Notes under the pieces: model-generated | What the model was told of the DNA's origin: nothing | The model's input: only the letters and a program-made list of their open reading frames with translations | Database searches by the model: none | Assembly (NCBI GenBank): GCA_012729655.1 | Contig: JAAYCS010000189.1 | Span: 1 to 64,000, forward strand | Reading direction: 5' to 3' | Length of the DNA: 64,000 bases | Source of the DNA: Desulfovibrionales bacterium | GTDB lineage: Bacteria; Desulfobacterota; Desulfovibrionia; Desulfovibrionales; Desulfomicrobiaceae | Shown here: in pieces, positions 52,311 through 60,711 of the stretch | How the letters are laid out: every line of letters begins with the position of its first letter | Position numbering within the stretch: position 1 is the stretch's first letter | Translations under genes and position numbers: made by a program

Positions 52311-53645
52311 TTACATGATCGATTGCGTCGCCATGCGCACCGCCCAGCCCAGGCCGGCGCACCCGGCCAGGGTCGCGCCCATGCCGAGCTTGAAGCGGGT
52401 CATGGCCAGGGTCGCGGCCACCGCCAGGGCCAGGGCCCAGAAATCCAGGCTGGACAGGACGGGAACCGGCAGGCGCAGCCCCAGGGGGCCATGCCACGAG
52501 CCCACCTGGCCGAAGAGCGTGTGCAGCCCGAACCAGACCGACAGATTCAGGATGACCCCGACCACCGCCGCCGTCACGCCGGACAGGGCGGCGGAGAGGC
52601 TGCGGTTGGCCCGCACGGCCTCCATGTAGGGCGCGCCGAGAAAGATCCACAGGAAGCAGGGCGCAAAGGTCACCCAGACCGTCAGGGTAGCGCCCAGGGC
52701 TCCGGCGACGAAGGGATGCAGCGCTCCGGGGCTGGCATAGGCGGCCATGAAGCCGACGTACTCAAGAACCAGGATGAGGGGACCGGGCGTGGTCTCGGCC
52801 AAGGCCAGCCCGCTGATCATGTCCGCCGGGGTCAGCCAGGCGTAGTGCTCCACCGCCTGCTGGGTCACGTAGCTCAGCACGGCGTAGGCCCCGCCGAAGG
52901 TGACCACGGCCATCTTGCTGAAGAACACGGCCAACCGGGCATAGACGTTGTCCCAGCCAAGCAGGAGTCCCGTGAGCAGCACCGGACCGAGCCACAGGGG
53001 AATCCAGGTGACCAGGACCCGGAGGGAGCGCGCGGCACTTGGCTTGGCGTGCTCGGGCACCTCCTCCTCGTCCCCGCAGGCAACGGTGCAGGCCTGATCC
53101 ACTGGCCCGCGTGACCGGACCCAACCGATCAGGGCCGCACCGAAGACCACCACGGGGAACGGCACGGCAAACGCGAACAAGGCCATGAAGGCGACCGCGG
53201 CCAAAGCCAAGGCGAATCCGGATTTCAACGTCTTGGACCCCATGCGCAGCACGGCCCCGACGACAATGGCCAGCACGGCTGGTTTGAGACCGTAAAACAG
53301 GGCGTCAACCGCCGGCACTTCACGGTAGGCGGCATACAGGGCGCTCAGCACCAGGATGACGAAAAACCCCGGCAGCACGAAAAGGCCGCCGGCCATGAGC
53401 CCGCCCAGCGTCCGGTGCTTGAGCCAGCCGACGTACGTCGCCAGTTGCTGGGCCTCGGGCCCCGGCAGGAAATGGCAGTAGTTGAGGGCGTGCAGGAAGC
53501 GTTCGTTGCTGATCCACTTTTTGTCCTCGACCAGCGTCTTGTGCATCATGGCGATCTGCCCGGCAGGTCCGCCGAAACTCAGCAAGCCGATGCGCAGCCA
53601 GGTCCAAAATGCTTCGGCAAGGGTCGACCGGTTCGTTGTCGTCAT
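52311..53645 (-). CDS. chrA: Chromate transporter ChrA (two-domain CHR)
   Basis: A 444-residue membrane protein with two homologous CHR halves. The N-terminal half has FWTWLRIGLLSFGGPAGQIAMMH, NYCHFLPGPEAQQLATYVGWL and MAGGLFVLPGFFVIL. The C-terminal half has FFSKMAVVTFGGAYAVLSYVTQQAV and SGLALAETTPGPLILVLEYVGF. It is predicted to expel chromate or related oxyanions. The start ATG overlaps the chrB stop by 4 nt. It may instead act in general oxyanion homeostasis. Confidence 0.92.
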   Translation of the reverse strand: MTTTNRSTLAEAFWTWLRIGLLSFGGPAGQIAMMHKTLVEDKKWISNERFLHALNYCHFLPGPEAQQLATYVGWLKHRTLGGLMAGGLFVLPGFFVILVLSALYAAYREVPAVDALFYGLKPAVLAIVVGAVLRMGSKTLKSGFALALAAVAFMALFAFAVPFPVVVFGAALIGWVRSRGPVDQACTVACGDEEEVPEHAKPSAARSLRVLVTWIPLWLGPVLLTGLLLGWDNVYARLAVFFSKMAVVTFGGAYAVLSYVTQQAVEHYAWLTPADMISGLALAETTPGPLILVLEYVGFMAAYASPGALHPFVAGALGATLTVWVTFAPCFLWIFLGAPYMEAVRANRSLSAALSGVTAAVVGVILNLSVWFGLHTLFGQVGSWHGPLGLRLPVPVLSSLDFWALALAVAATLAMTRFKLGMGATLAGCAGLGWAVRMATQSIM

Positions 53646-54643
53646 GCGCCCTCCCGCCCCGCGCGGCCGCAGGTCCGGTCGAAGTGTTCGAACAGCCCGT
53701 CCAGGAGGCTTCCGCCCCGTTCCACGCGCTCGAGGTCGCTGTCCGTGCACAGGCAGATGCCGTTCAGCAGGGCGGCCACGCCGGCCGACTCGGGGCGCGA
53801 CGGGGCGGACTCGTCAAGGTCGATGTCGTGGATGACCTGGCTCAGGACCGTCAGGGCCGGGTCGGACTCGAACCCGAAGCGCCGGACCATGACCTCGAAG
53901 GTGCACTGGCTGCCCTCGTGGGTGAATTCGGCCTCGGTCATGTCGAAGCGGATGTCCCCCGGGCCATGGACCCTGGCGTCGAAGCGGAAGGCCGCCTGCG
54001 GGTCGATGAAGCGCCGGATGAGCCAGGCCGAGGCGATGCGGTCCACGTGCACGCTGGGCCGGGTCACCCAGGTTCTCCCCCGGTACAGGGAAGGGTCCAG
54101 GACCTCGTCGCCGGGCCCGCCGGTCAGGGCCCTCATGCGCAGCCAGCGCCCTGCCCCGGCCAGGATGCCCTCGACCACCTCCCGGCCCGGCGCGCCGAAG
54201 TAGTCTATGGCCAGCACGGCGTCGTAGCGGGCGCGCAGCTGGCCGACCCAGCCCTGGACCTCGGCCGCGTCCGGGGCGTTTTCACCCTGCGGGTCGCCGA
54301 GGGTCTCGAAAAGGGGCTGAAACTCCGCGCCGAGGCTGCGGTAGTCCGCGTCGCGGGCGTCCACGAAGAGGCTCCTGATGTGGGTGTCGTCGATGCCGCC
54401 GCCGGACACGTCGAACCGCGCCCCGCAGACGTAGGCCCGCCCGCCGCCCTCCTCGATCTCCTTGGCCAGCCAGACCAGCCCGTCGCGCTGCCGTTCGCCG
54501 TGGGGCAGCACGTAGACGGCGTTCTTGACCGCCACGGCCCCCAGGGCCGCCAGCCTGCGCGCCGCCTTGGCCCGCAGGTAGGCCGGCTTGGGCGGGATGT
54601 TGTGGATGCACAGGAGCCAGTTCACGTCATTGCCTTCGGCCAT
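53642..54643 (-). CDS. chrB: ChrB-type chromate resistance protein
   Basis: A protein of about 333 residues, with two regions. The N-terminal domain begins NWLLCIHNIPPKPAYLRAKAARRLAALGAVAVKNAVYVLP, the signature of ChrB N-domains. The C-terminal domain includes RGRTWVTRPSVHVDRIASAWLIRRFIDPQAAFRF (ChrB C-domain). ChrB proteins regulate or assist ChrA in chromate-resistance operons. It starts one nt after the rhodanese gene stop and overlaps chrA by 4 nt, so rhodanese-chrB-chrA form an operon. Confidence 0.9.
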   Translation of the reverse strand: MAEGNDVNWLLCIHNIPPKPAYLRAKAARRLAALGAVAVKNAVYVLPHGERQRDGLVWLAKEIEEGGGRAYVCGARFDVSGGGIDDTHIRSLFVDARDADYRSLGAEFQPLFETLGDPQGENAPDAAEVQGWVGQLRARYDAVLAIDYFGAPGREVVEGILAGAGRWLRMRALTGGPGDEVLDPSLYRGRTWVTRPSVHVDRIASAWLIRRFIDPQAAFRFDARVHGPGDIRFDMTEAEFTHEGSQCTFEVMVRRFGFESDPALTVLSQVIHDIDLDESAPSRPESAGVAALLNGICLCTDSDLERVERGGSLLDGLFEHFDRTCGRAGREGA

Positions 54644-54644
54644 C

Positions 54645-54962
54645 TCAATCACCTTCTCCCGACCCTTGGGTTTCCCAGGCGGCCAGCCCGCCTTCCACGA
54701 ACCTGACCTCGAAATCCCTTGCCTTCAGCGCGGCCTGCACCGATGCGCTGACGGAACCGCCGCGCACGCAGTAGATGACCACCGGCCTGTCTTTCGGCAG
54801 TTCCGAAGACCATGCCTCGACATGCTCCGGGTCCTTCCAGACGGCCCCGGGGATGCCGGCAGGGCCGGACTCGCGATCGCTCCTGCGACGGACATCGAGC
54901 AACGTGACGTCGGACGCTGCAATGAGCGTCTTCAATTCCCGAGGCGTAAGCGTATTTGCCAT
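54645..54962 (-). CDS. Rhodanese-like sulfurtransferase
   Basis: A 105-residue single-domain rhodanese. The ATG at 54962 has AGGAGGAA upstream; the longer frame lacks this. Domain motifs are LLDVRRRSDRESGPAGIPGAVW and an active-site loop IYCVRGGSVS with Cys about 72. Such proteins move sulfane sulfur or have a redox role. It heads the chr operon, in front of chrB. Rhodanese partners of chrB are seen in other chromate operons. Confidence 0.9.
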   Translation of the reverse strand: MANTLTPRELKTLIAASDVTLLDVRRRSDRESGPAGIPGAVWKDPEHVEAWSSELPKDRPVVIYCVRGGSVSASVQAALKARDFEVRFVEGGLAAWETQGSGEGD

Positions 54963-55099
54963 GCGAGATTCCTCCTGAATCATGATTTCGCGCCGAAACG
55001 GCATCAGACGAAAGTTCCTTCCATCGGTTCGACGGGGCAACCCGCCCGATCAAATTATCCTATCTAGCAACTGCCATATATATAAGTATTTTGAAAATG

Positions 55100-55139
55100 G
55101 CAATTGACTTTTTAACACGAATGAAAATATTTCAATTGC
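55100..55139. promoter_or_regulatory. Candidate operator pair between divergent chr operon and MFS gene
   Basis: GCAATTGA (55100-55107) and TCAATTGC (55132-55139) form a perfect 8-bp inverted pair, 32 bp centre to centre, within a conspicuously AT-rich divergent promoter region (about 55055-55150). A shared regulator is plausible. Confidence 0.35.
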
Positions 55140-55227
55140 AACAAACAACCATCGCTTCCCGCGCCGTTCCCGGATGCGAACCGAGCCTTGGAAAACATTC
55201 TTACGACCGCCCGAAAAGAAATACGCC

Positions 55228-56436
55228 ATGAACCGAAACCTGATCAGCGCTCTGTGCTCCGTGGGATTCCTGGCCCGCTTCTCCTACGCCCTGGCCCGCA
55301 ACCCGGTGCTGCCCCTCTTCGCCATGTACCTCGGCGCGGGCCCCGAAGCCATCGGGTTGGCCGTCGGCATATCAACTGTGACAGGCATCTTCTTCAAACT
55401 CCCGGCCGGTGCGCTGTCGGACGTCATCGGACGCAGGCGGACCATGCTGGCCGGCCTGTGCTTCTTCGCCTTCGTCCCCTTCGCCTATTTCCTCATCGAC
55501 AGTTACCCAATGCTGGTCGCCGTGCGCTTCCTGCACGGCTTCGCCACGGCCGTGTACGGGCCCGTGGCCATGGCCGTGGTGGCCGACGTGGCCGGGGAGC
55601 GCAAGGGTGAGATGCTGTCCTGGTTCTCATCCGTGGCCATCATCGGCACCCTGGCCGGGGCGCCCGTGGGCGGACTCATCGTCTCCCTCATGGGCGGAGC
55701 CGACGGGGCCACGGACGCGACCTTCCGCACCGTGTACGCCATCGTGGCCGTAACGGGGCTGGCATCACTGCTCCTCGGATTCAAGGTTCTGCTCAAGGAC
55801 GAAGCCCCATCCGGCGTCGGCTTCGCCTCCCGCATGGAGCAATTCGTGTCGGGGATCAGGGAAGTGGGCGGCGACAGGCGCGTGGTCGCCGCCTCGGCCA
55901 TGGAGGGCGTGCAGAACATGACCATGGGCGCGCTGGAGGCGTTTCTGCCGATCTACGCGGTGACGGTGGCCGGGCTCTCGGCCTTCGAGGCGGGCCTTTT
56001 GTGGGCCGTGCAGGTGGTCGTGACCATGCTGGCCAAGCCGGTCATGGGCAGGGTTTCGGACCGCTACGGCAGGCGTCCGTTGATCGTGGCTGGCCTTCTC
56101 TCCTGCGCCCTGCCCTTCGCCCTTGTCCCGCACCTCATGGGATTCTGGGCCCTGGTCCCGGCCTGCCTGCTCTTTGGCTTCGGCGAGGCCCTGGTCACCT
56201 CGTCCTCGGCGGCCATGGTCGCGGACCTGTGCAAAGCCCGCCACTACGGCACGGCCATGGGCGTGTTCGGAACCATCTTCGATGTCGGGCACGCCTCGGG
56301 CCCCATCCTCGGAGGGCTGCTGGTCGGGGCACTGGGCTACGGGTGGGGTTTTTTCCTGATGTCCCTGCTGCTGGTCGCGGCTATTCCGTGGTTCTGGCAG
56401 ACAACCCGAGATGTTGAGGGTATCACCAGTTTCTGA
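55228..56436 (+). CDS. Major facilitator superfamily transporter
   Basis: A protein of about 402 residues with twelve predicted helices. The start is NLISALCSVGFLARFSYALARNPVLPLFAMYLGA. The MFS signature loop reads AGALSDVIGRRRTMLAGL, and its second-half copy MGRVSDRYGRRPLIVAG. It resembles drug/metabolite exporters of the DHA1 type. It is divergent from the rhodanese-chrB-chrA operon, sharing about 265 nt of AT-rich regulatory DNA. The substrate is unknown. Confidence 0.85.
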   Translation: MNRNLISALCSVGFLARFSYALARNPVLPLFAMYLGAGPEAIGLAVGISTVTGIFFKLPAGALSDVIGRRRTMLAGLCFFAFVPFAYFLIDSYPMLVAVRFLHGFATAVYGPVAMAVVADVAGERKGEMLSWFSSVAIIGTLAGAPVGGLIVSLMGGADGATDATFRTVYAIVAVTGLASLLLGFKVLLKDEAPSGVGFASRMEQFVSGIREVGGDRRVVAASAMEGVQNMTMGALEAFLPIYAVTVAGLSAFEAGLLWAVQVVVTMLAKPVMGRVSDRYGRRPLIVAGLLSCALPFALVPHLMGFWALVPACLLFGFGEALVTSSSAAMVADLCKARHYGTAMGVFGTIFDVGHASGPILGGLLVGALGYGWGFFLMSLLLVAAIPWFWQTTRDVEGITSF

Positions 56437-56805
56437 TTCTGCCCTGGCAACTCACCATCGGCACGCTCAATCAATCGAACCTTTCTCCATTTTTCTCGCG
56501 GGCTGCAGAACCCGACCTCATTCCCGAAAACATAAGAGTCAACCGCAGGGTCCAGGCCGCCAAAGCACAGGGACCGCCCTTGTCATGGCCTCATCCATGG
56601 CTGTCCAAACCTTGATCTCCATCATGCGGAATCTTGTTTTGCAGACTTCCGCAAAGCTGCAAAACAAACGTCTGCGATACGCTCTCCAGCCGATCAATGT
56701 CACACAGTCGTCACAATAGCCTCAACATCCTGTAACAAACCTTCTCTAGACAGCTTATCAACGCATCAAGCGAATCTGAATCGAAACATCGCCAAGGAGG
56801 CACAC
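56437..56805. other. Intergenic region upstream of pstS
   Basis: Besides the Pho half-sites, I see no gene or repeat in this stretch between the MFS gene and pstS. Confidence 0.5.
56697..56737 (+). promoter_or_regulatory. Pho half-site array upstream of pstS
   Basis: TGTCACA, CGTCACA, a degenerate CTCAACA and TGTAACA follow each other at about 11-nt steps (ends at 56704, 56715, 56726/7, 56737). That is the periodicity of PhoB sites. The array starts about 110 nt before pstS. Confidence 0.7.
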
Positions 56806-57825
56806 ATGAACCGTTTCCTGAAAAAATCCCTCATCGCCCTGGCTCTGCTGGTCGTCGGCAGCGGCATGGCCCACGCCCGCGACCAGGTCAAGGTCACCGG
56901 CTCGTCCACGGTCTTCCCCTTCTCCAGCTACGTGGCCGAAGAGCTGGGCGCGACCACCAAGTTCCCCGCCCCTGTGGTCGAGTCCACCGGTTCCGGCGGA
57001 GGCCACAAGCTGTTTGGCGCCGGCATGGGACCCAACACCCCCGACATCGCCAACTCCTCCCGCCGCATGAAGGACAGCGAGTTCGAAGCCGCCGAGAAGA
57101 ACGGCGTCACGGACATCACCGAAGCCAAGGTCGGCTTCGACGGCATCGCCATCGCCCAGAACAAGGGCAACGCGCCCATGAGCATCACCCTTGAGGAGCT
57201 GGCCAAGGCCGTGGCCGCCGATGTGCCGGTTGACGGCAAGATCGTGCCCAACCCGTATAAGACCTGGAACGAAATCAACGCCAAACTCCCTGCCCGCAAG
57301 ATCGTCTTCTACGGCCCGCCCACCTCTTCCGGCACCCGCGACGCCTTCGAGGAAATGGTCGTCGAAAAGGTCTGCGGCAAGATCGAGGGCTACGAGAAGG
57401 GATACAAGAAGATCCGCCAGGACAGCGCCTACGTGCCCGCCGGCGAGAACGACAACCTGATCGTCCAGAAGCTGTCCAAGGACAAGGACGCCTTCGGCAT
57501 CTTCGGCTACAGCTTCCTGGAAGAGAACGCCGACACCATCCAGGCCGCGGCTGTCAATGGCGTCGAGCCCAGCCCCGAGACCGTCGCCTCCGGCAAGTAC
57601 CCCATCTCCCGCTCCCTGTACTTCTACATCAAGAACGCCCACTACGACGCCATCCCCGGCCTGAAGGAATACGTGGAGCTGTTCATGAGCGAAAAGATGA
57701 TCGGCAAGGACGGCCTGCTGAAGGGCATCGGCCTCATCCCGCTGCCTGACGACGCCCGCGCCAAGGTCCGTGCGGACGTGCTGGCCAAGAAGAAGCTGAC
57801 GCTCGACGAGCTGAAACACAAATAG
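56806..57825 (+). CDS. pstS: Phosphate-binding periplasmic protein PstS
   Basis: The 339-residue solute-binding protein captures phosphate in the periplasm. A signal peptide (LIALALLVVGSGMAHA) precedes the mature start RDQVKVTGSSTVFPFSSYVAEEL, where GSSTVFP forms part of the phosphate site. The second site reads PTSSGTRDAFEEMVVE. It is closer to the PstS of sulfate reducers than to E. coli. A long hairpin separates it from pstC. Pho half-sites lie upstream. Confidence 0.94.
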   Translation: MNRFLKKSLIALALLVVGSGMAHARDQVKVTGSSTVFPFSSYVAEELGATTKFPAPVVESTGSGGGHKLFGAGMGPNTPDIANSSRRMKDSEFEAAEKNGVTDITEAKVGFDGIAIAQNKGNAPMSITLEELAKAVAADVPVDGKIVPNPYKTWNEINAKLPARKIVFYGPPTSSGTRDAFEEMVVEKVCGKIEGYEKGYKKIRQDSAYVPAGENDNLIVQKLSKDKDAFGIFGYSFLEENADTIQAAAVNGVEPSPETVASGKYPISRSLYFYIKNAHYDAIPGLKEYVELFMSEKMIGKDGLLKGIGLIPLPDDARAKVRADVLAKKKLTLDELKHK

Positions 57826-57850
57826 AGTCCATAGCATCCGCATCCGAAAT

Positions 57851-57892
57851 GCCGATGGGCCGGGGAGTGCGACAGCGACCCGGCCCATCGGC
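57851..57892 (+). terminator. Hairpin between pstS and pstC
   Basis: A perfect 14-bp stem (GCCGATGGGCCGGG / CCCGGCCCATCGGC) with a 14-nt loop. No T-run follows. It mirrors the tupA-tupB hairpin and probably tunes expression of the abundant binding protein over the permease. Confidence 0.7.
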
Positions 57893-57918
57893 GCGCTCGA
57901 CAACAAGCGAGGTTTCTC

Positions 57919-59148
57919 GTGACCACAACCTATCTGGCCCAATACCTGTTCACCGGGTTCCTGCCCCTGGCCCTGGTCGCCTACCTGCTTGGCCGCAGGA
58001 CAATCCGCAGCCAGCAGGACCCCTCGGCCCTGTTCAAGGCCTCGGAAAACCTGTTCGGCTGGTACGCCGTGACGCGGATGTTCATGCCGGCCATCGCCAT
58101 CAGCGCGGCCGGGTCGATCCTCGACCTGTTCGACCTGTTCGAGGTCCCATGGACCATGCTCGCGGCCTCGGGCCTCTTCCTGGGCGCGGGGAGCATGTGG
58201 CTGGCGCTTGCGGCCATCAAACCGGCCATGCGGGTGCGCGTGGTCCTGGAGAAAACCATCACCCGCGTCCTGCTCCTGGCCTCCCTCATCTCCATCCTGA
58301 CGACCATCGGCATCGTCCTGTCCATCGTCTTCGAGGCGGTGCACTTTTTCCGCATCGTCGATTTCTGGGACTTCCTGACAGGGCGCGAATGGAACCCCGA
58401 CGCGGCCACCGTCGGCCCGGACGGGAAAGTCCAGCCGCTCTTCGGGTCGGTCCCGCTTTTTGCTGGCACGTTCATGATCACGGCCATCGCCATGTGCGTG
58501 GCCATCCCGGTGGGGCTCTTCTCGGCCATCTGCATGTCCGAGTACGCGTCCCTGGCCACCAGGCGCGTGGCCAAGCCCGCCCTGGAGATCCTGGCCGGCA
58601 TCCCCACCGTGGTCTACGGGTTCTTCGCCGCCATCACCGTCAGCCCGTTCATCGTGCGGATGGCCGAAGCCGTCGGTCTGCAGGCGGATTTCACCAACGC
58701 CCTGAGCCCCGGTCTGGTCATGGGCATCATGATCATCCCGCTCGTCTCGTCCCTGTCCGACGACGTGATCAGCTCTGTCCCTCAGAGCCTGCGCGAGGGC
58801 TCCCTGGCCCTGGGCGCCTACCGGTCCGAGACCATCAAGCGCGTCATCCTGCCCGCCGCCCTGCCCGGCATCGTCTCGGCCTGCCTGCTGGCCGTGTCCC
58901 GGGCCGTGGGCGAAACCATGATCGTGGTCATGGCCGCCGGGCTGCAGCCCAACCTGACCTGGAACCCGCTGGTGGGGATGACCACGGTCAACGTGCGCAT
59001 CGTCGACGCCCTGACGGGGGACCAGTCCTTCGACAGCCCGGAGACCCTGGCCGCCTTCGGCCTGGGGCTGGTCCTCCTGGTCCTGACCCTGGGGCTGAAC
59101 ATCATCTCCCTGACCGTCATCCGCAAGTTCCGGCAACGCTACGAATAG
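57919..59148 (+). CDS. pstC: Phosphate ABC transporter permease PstC
   Basis: A 409-residue membrane protein. The C-terminal ~300 residues form the PstC permease with the coupling loop LREGSLALGAYRSETIKRVILPAALPGIVSA. The N-terminal ~110 residues add further helices (LFTGFLPLALVAYLLG and others), making it longer than E. coli PstC. The start is a GTG with GAGGTTTCTC upstream. It pairs with PstA, 9 nt downstream. Confidence 0.93.
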   Translation: MTTTYLAQYLFTGFLPLALVAYLLGRRTIRSQQDPSALFKASENLFGWYAVTRMFMPAIAISAAGSILDLFDLFEVPWTMLAASGLFLGAGSMWLALAAIKPAMRVRVVLEKTITRVLLLASLISILTTIGIVLSIVFEAVHFFRIVDFWDFLTGREWNPDAATVGPDGKVQPLFGSVPLFAGTFMITAIAMCVAIPVGLFSAICMSEYASLATRRVAKPALEILAGIPTVVYGFFAAITVSPFIVRMAEAVGLQADFTNALSPGLVMGIMIIPLVSSLSDDVISSVPQSLREGSLALGAYRSETIKRVILPAALPGIVSACLLAVSRAVGETMIVVMAAGLQPNLTWNPLVGMTTVNVRIVDALTGDQSFDSPETLAAFGLGLVLLVLTLGLNIISLTVIRKFRQRYE

Positions 59149-59157
59149 GAGCCCGCC

Positions 59158-60318
59158 ATGACCATGCCCATCGACCCGCGCAGCCTGCGCAAACGCAAAA
59201 ACGGCGAGGCCCAGTTCAAGGCCCTGTCCTACATGGCCCTGTCCGTGGCCGGCATCTTCCTGGTCATCTTCTTCACGGACATCGTCCGCCAGGGCTACAC
59301 GGCCTTCCAGCAGACCGAGATCCAGGCGCAGGTCACCTTCACCCAGGAGATCTTCGACAACCCCATCTCGGCCCTGGACCCCAAAATTTCCCGCCTGGTC
59401 AGCCGCGGGGTGACCCGCGTCCTGCCCATGCAGCTGCGCGAGAACCCGCAACTCCTGGGTCACACGCAGACGCTCTGGGTCCTGGCCAACGCCGAGGTGG
59501 ACCAGTACGTCAAGGGCAAAGCCAACCGGCTCAAGCCCCAGGAGACCGCCCTGGTGGACGAACTCCGGGCCGCCGGACAGATCAAGAAGGTCTTCAACAC
59601 CGGCTTCTTCGCCAACGGCGACTCCAAGCTGCCGGAGATGGCCGGCATCCTGTCGGCCGCCGTGGGCACGGTCTACCTGCTGGCCATCACGTTCATCTTC
59701 AGCTTCCCGGCCGGGGTCATGGCCGCCATCTACCTGGAGGAGTTCGCCCCGGACAACCGGCTGATGCACATCGTCGAAGTGAACATCAACAACCTCGCGG
59801 CCATCCCGTCCATCCTCTTCGGCCTGCTCGGCCTGGCCATCTTCATCAACTTCCTGGGCCTGCCGCGCTCCTCGGCCCTGGTCGGCGGCCTGACCCTGGC
59901 GCTGATGACCCTGCCGGTCATCATCATCGCCACCCGCGCGGCCATCCGGGCCATCCCCGACTCCATCCGCAAGGGCGCCCTGGCCCTGGGCGCGACCCAC
60001 TGGCAGGTGGTCTGGGACCACGTCCTGCCCCTGTCCCTGCCCGGCATCCTGACGGGGACCATCATCGGCCTGGCCCGGGCCATCGGCGAGACGGCTCCGC
60101 TCCTCATCATCGGCATGGTGGCCTACATCCAGGACATGCCCCGCGGCCTGACCAGCGCGGCCACGGTCCTGCCGGCCCAGATCTACGTCTGGTCGGCGGA
60201 GTCCATGCGCGCCTTCACGGAGCGGACCTCGGCCGGCATCATTGTGCTGCTGGCCGTGCTGCTGTCCATGAATGCCATCGCCATCCTGCTCAGGAACAAA
60301 TACGAACGGAAGTGGTAG
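59158..60318 (+). CDS. pstA: Phosphate ABC transporter permease PstA
   Basis: A 386-residue membrane protein. The permease core is in the C-terminal two-thirds, with the coupling loop IRKGALALGATHWQVVWDHVLPLSLPGILTG. An N-terminal periplasmic region of about 130 residues between the first two helices (QAQVTFTQEIFDNPISALD...) is larger than in E. coli. pstB is not downstream; it sits with phoR and phoU. No clear terminator is visible after the stop codon. Confidence 0.93.
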   Translation: MTMPIDPRSLRKRKNGEAQFKALSYMALSVAGIFLVIFFTDIVRQGYTAFQQTEIQAQVTFTQEIFDNPISALDPKISRLVSRGVTRVLPMQLRENPQLLGHTQTLWVLANAEVDQYVKGKANRLKPQETALVDELRAAGQIKKVFNTGFFANGDSKLPEMAGILSAAVGTVYLLAITFIFSFPAGVMAAIYLEEFAPDNRLMHIVEVNINNLAAIPSILFGLLGLAIFINFLGLPRSSALVGGLTLALMTLPVIIIATRAAIRAIPDSIRKGALALGATHWQVVWDHVLPLSLPGILTGTIIGLARAIGETAPLLIIGMVAYIQDMPRGLTSAATVLPAQIYVWSAESMRAFTERTSAGIIVLLAVLLSMNAIAILLRNKYERKW

Positions 60319-60411
60319 GCCCGGCCAAGCGCCATCCATGCGTTATGCGTGGAGATGGAATGCGCAAACTGTCGCATCGCCTGTCCAGCAAAATGGAGCA
60401 GACAGTCCTTC

Positions 60412-60708
60412 TTAGCGCTGTGACGTTCTGTCTGGCGGGTACTCCAGACAGTCTCGGATGTATTCGGAACCCTCGGCTGATTCCTTGAAATCGGTGTAGA
60501 AAATGGCTGTGGCCCTGAGGTCGCGCTCTTCGATCACCTGCGCCATGTGCTTGGCCCCTGGCAGGTAGCTGGCCAGAGTCCCGATGCCGAATATGAACCC
60601 CAGGACAGCCATGGCTCCGGCCAAAAGCTTGAGCCAGGCATGGAGGCGCTCCTGCGGGGCCGGAACCCCGCAGGAGGTTGTTGGACTGTTGGATTGCTCC
60701 TGATTCAT
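60412..60708 (-). CDS. Small membrane partner of the YeiH-type transporter (copy 2)
   Basis: A 98-residue protein with one membrane helix (WLKLLAGAMAVLGFIFGIGTLASYL) and a tail TAIFYTDFKESAEGSEYIRDCL. The YTD..E..EG..Y pattern matches the small partner of copy 1 (40430-40663), although overall similarity is low. It starts 3 nt after the transporter gene, so the two are translationally linked. An extra Cys near residue 88 is not seen in copy 1. Function is not known; a transporter subunit is inferred. Confidence 0.75.
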   Translation of the reverse strand: MNQEQSNSPTTSCGVPAPQERLHAWLKLLAGAMAVLGFIFGIGTLASYLPGAKHMAQVIEERDLRATAIFYTDFKESAEGSEYIRDCLEYPPDRTSQR

Positions 60709-60711
60709 TTT

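Noticed and set aside
56758-60339. Leftward open frame of 1193 codons opposite pstSCA
   Set aside because: Antisense shadow caused by high-GC codon bias; composition is D/G/H/Q-rich and no family is recognisable.
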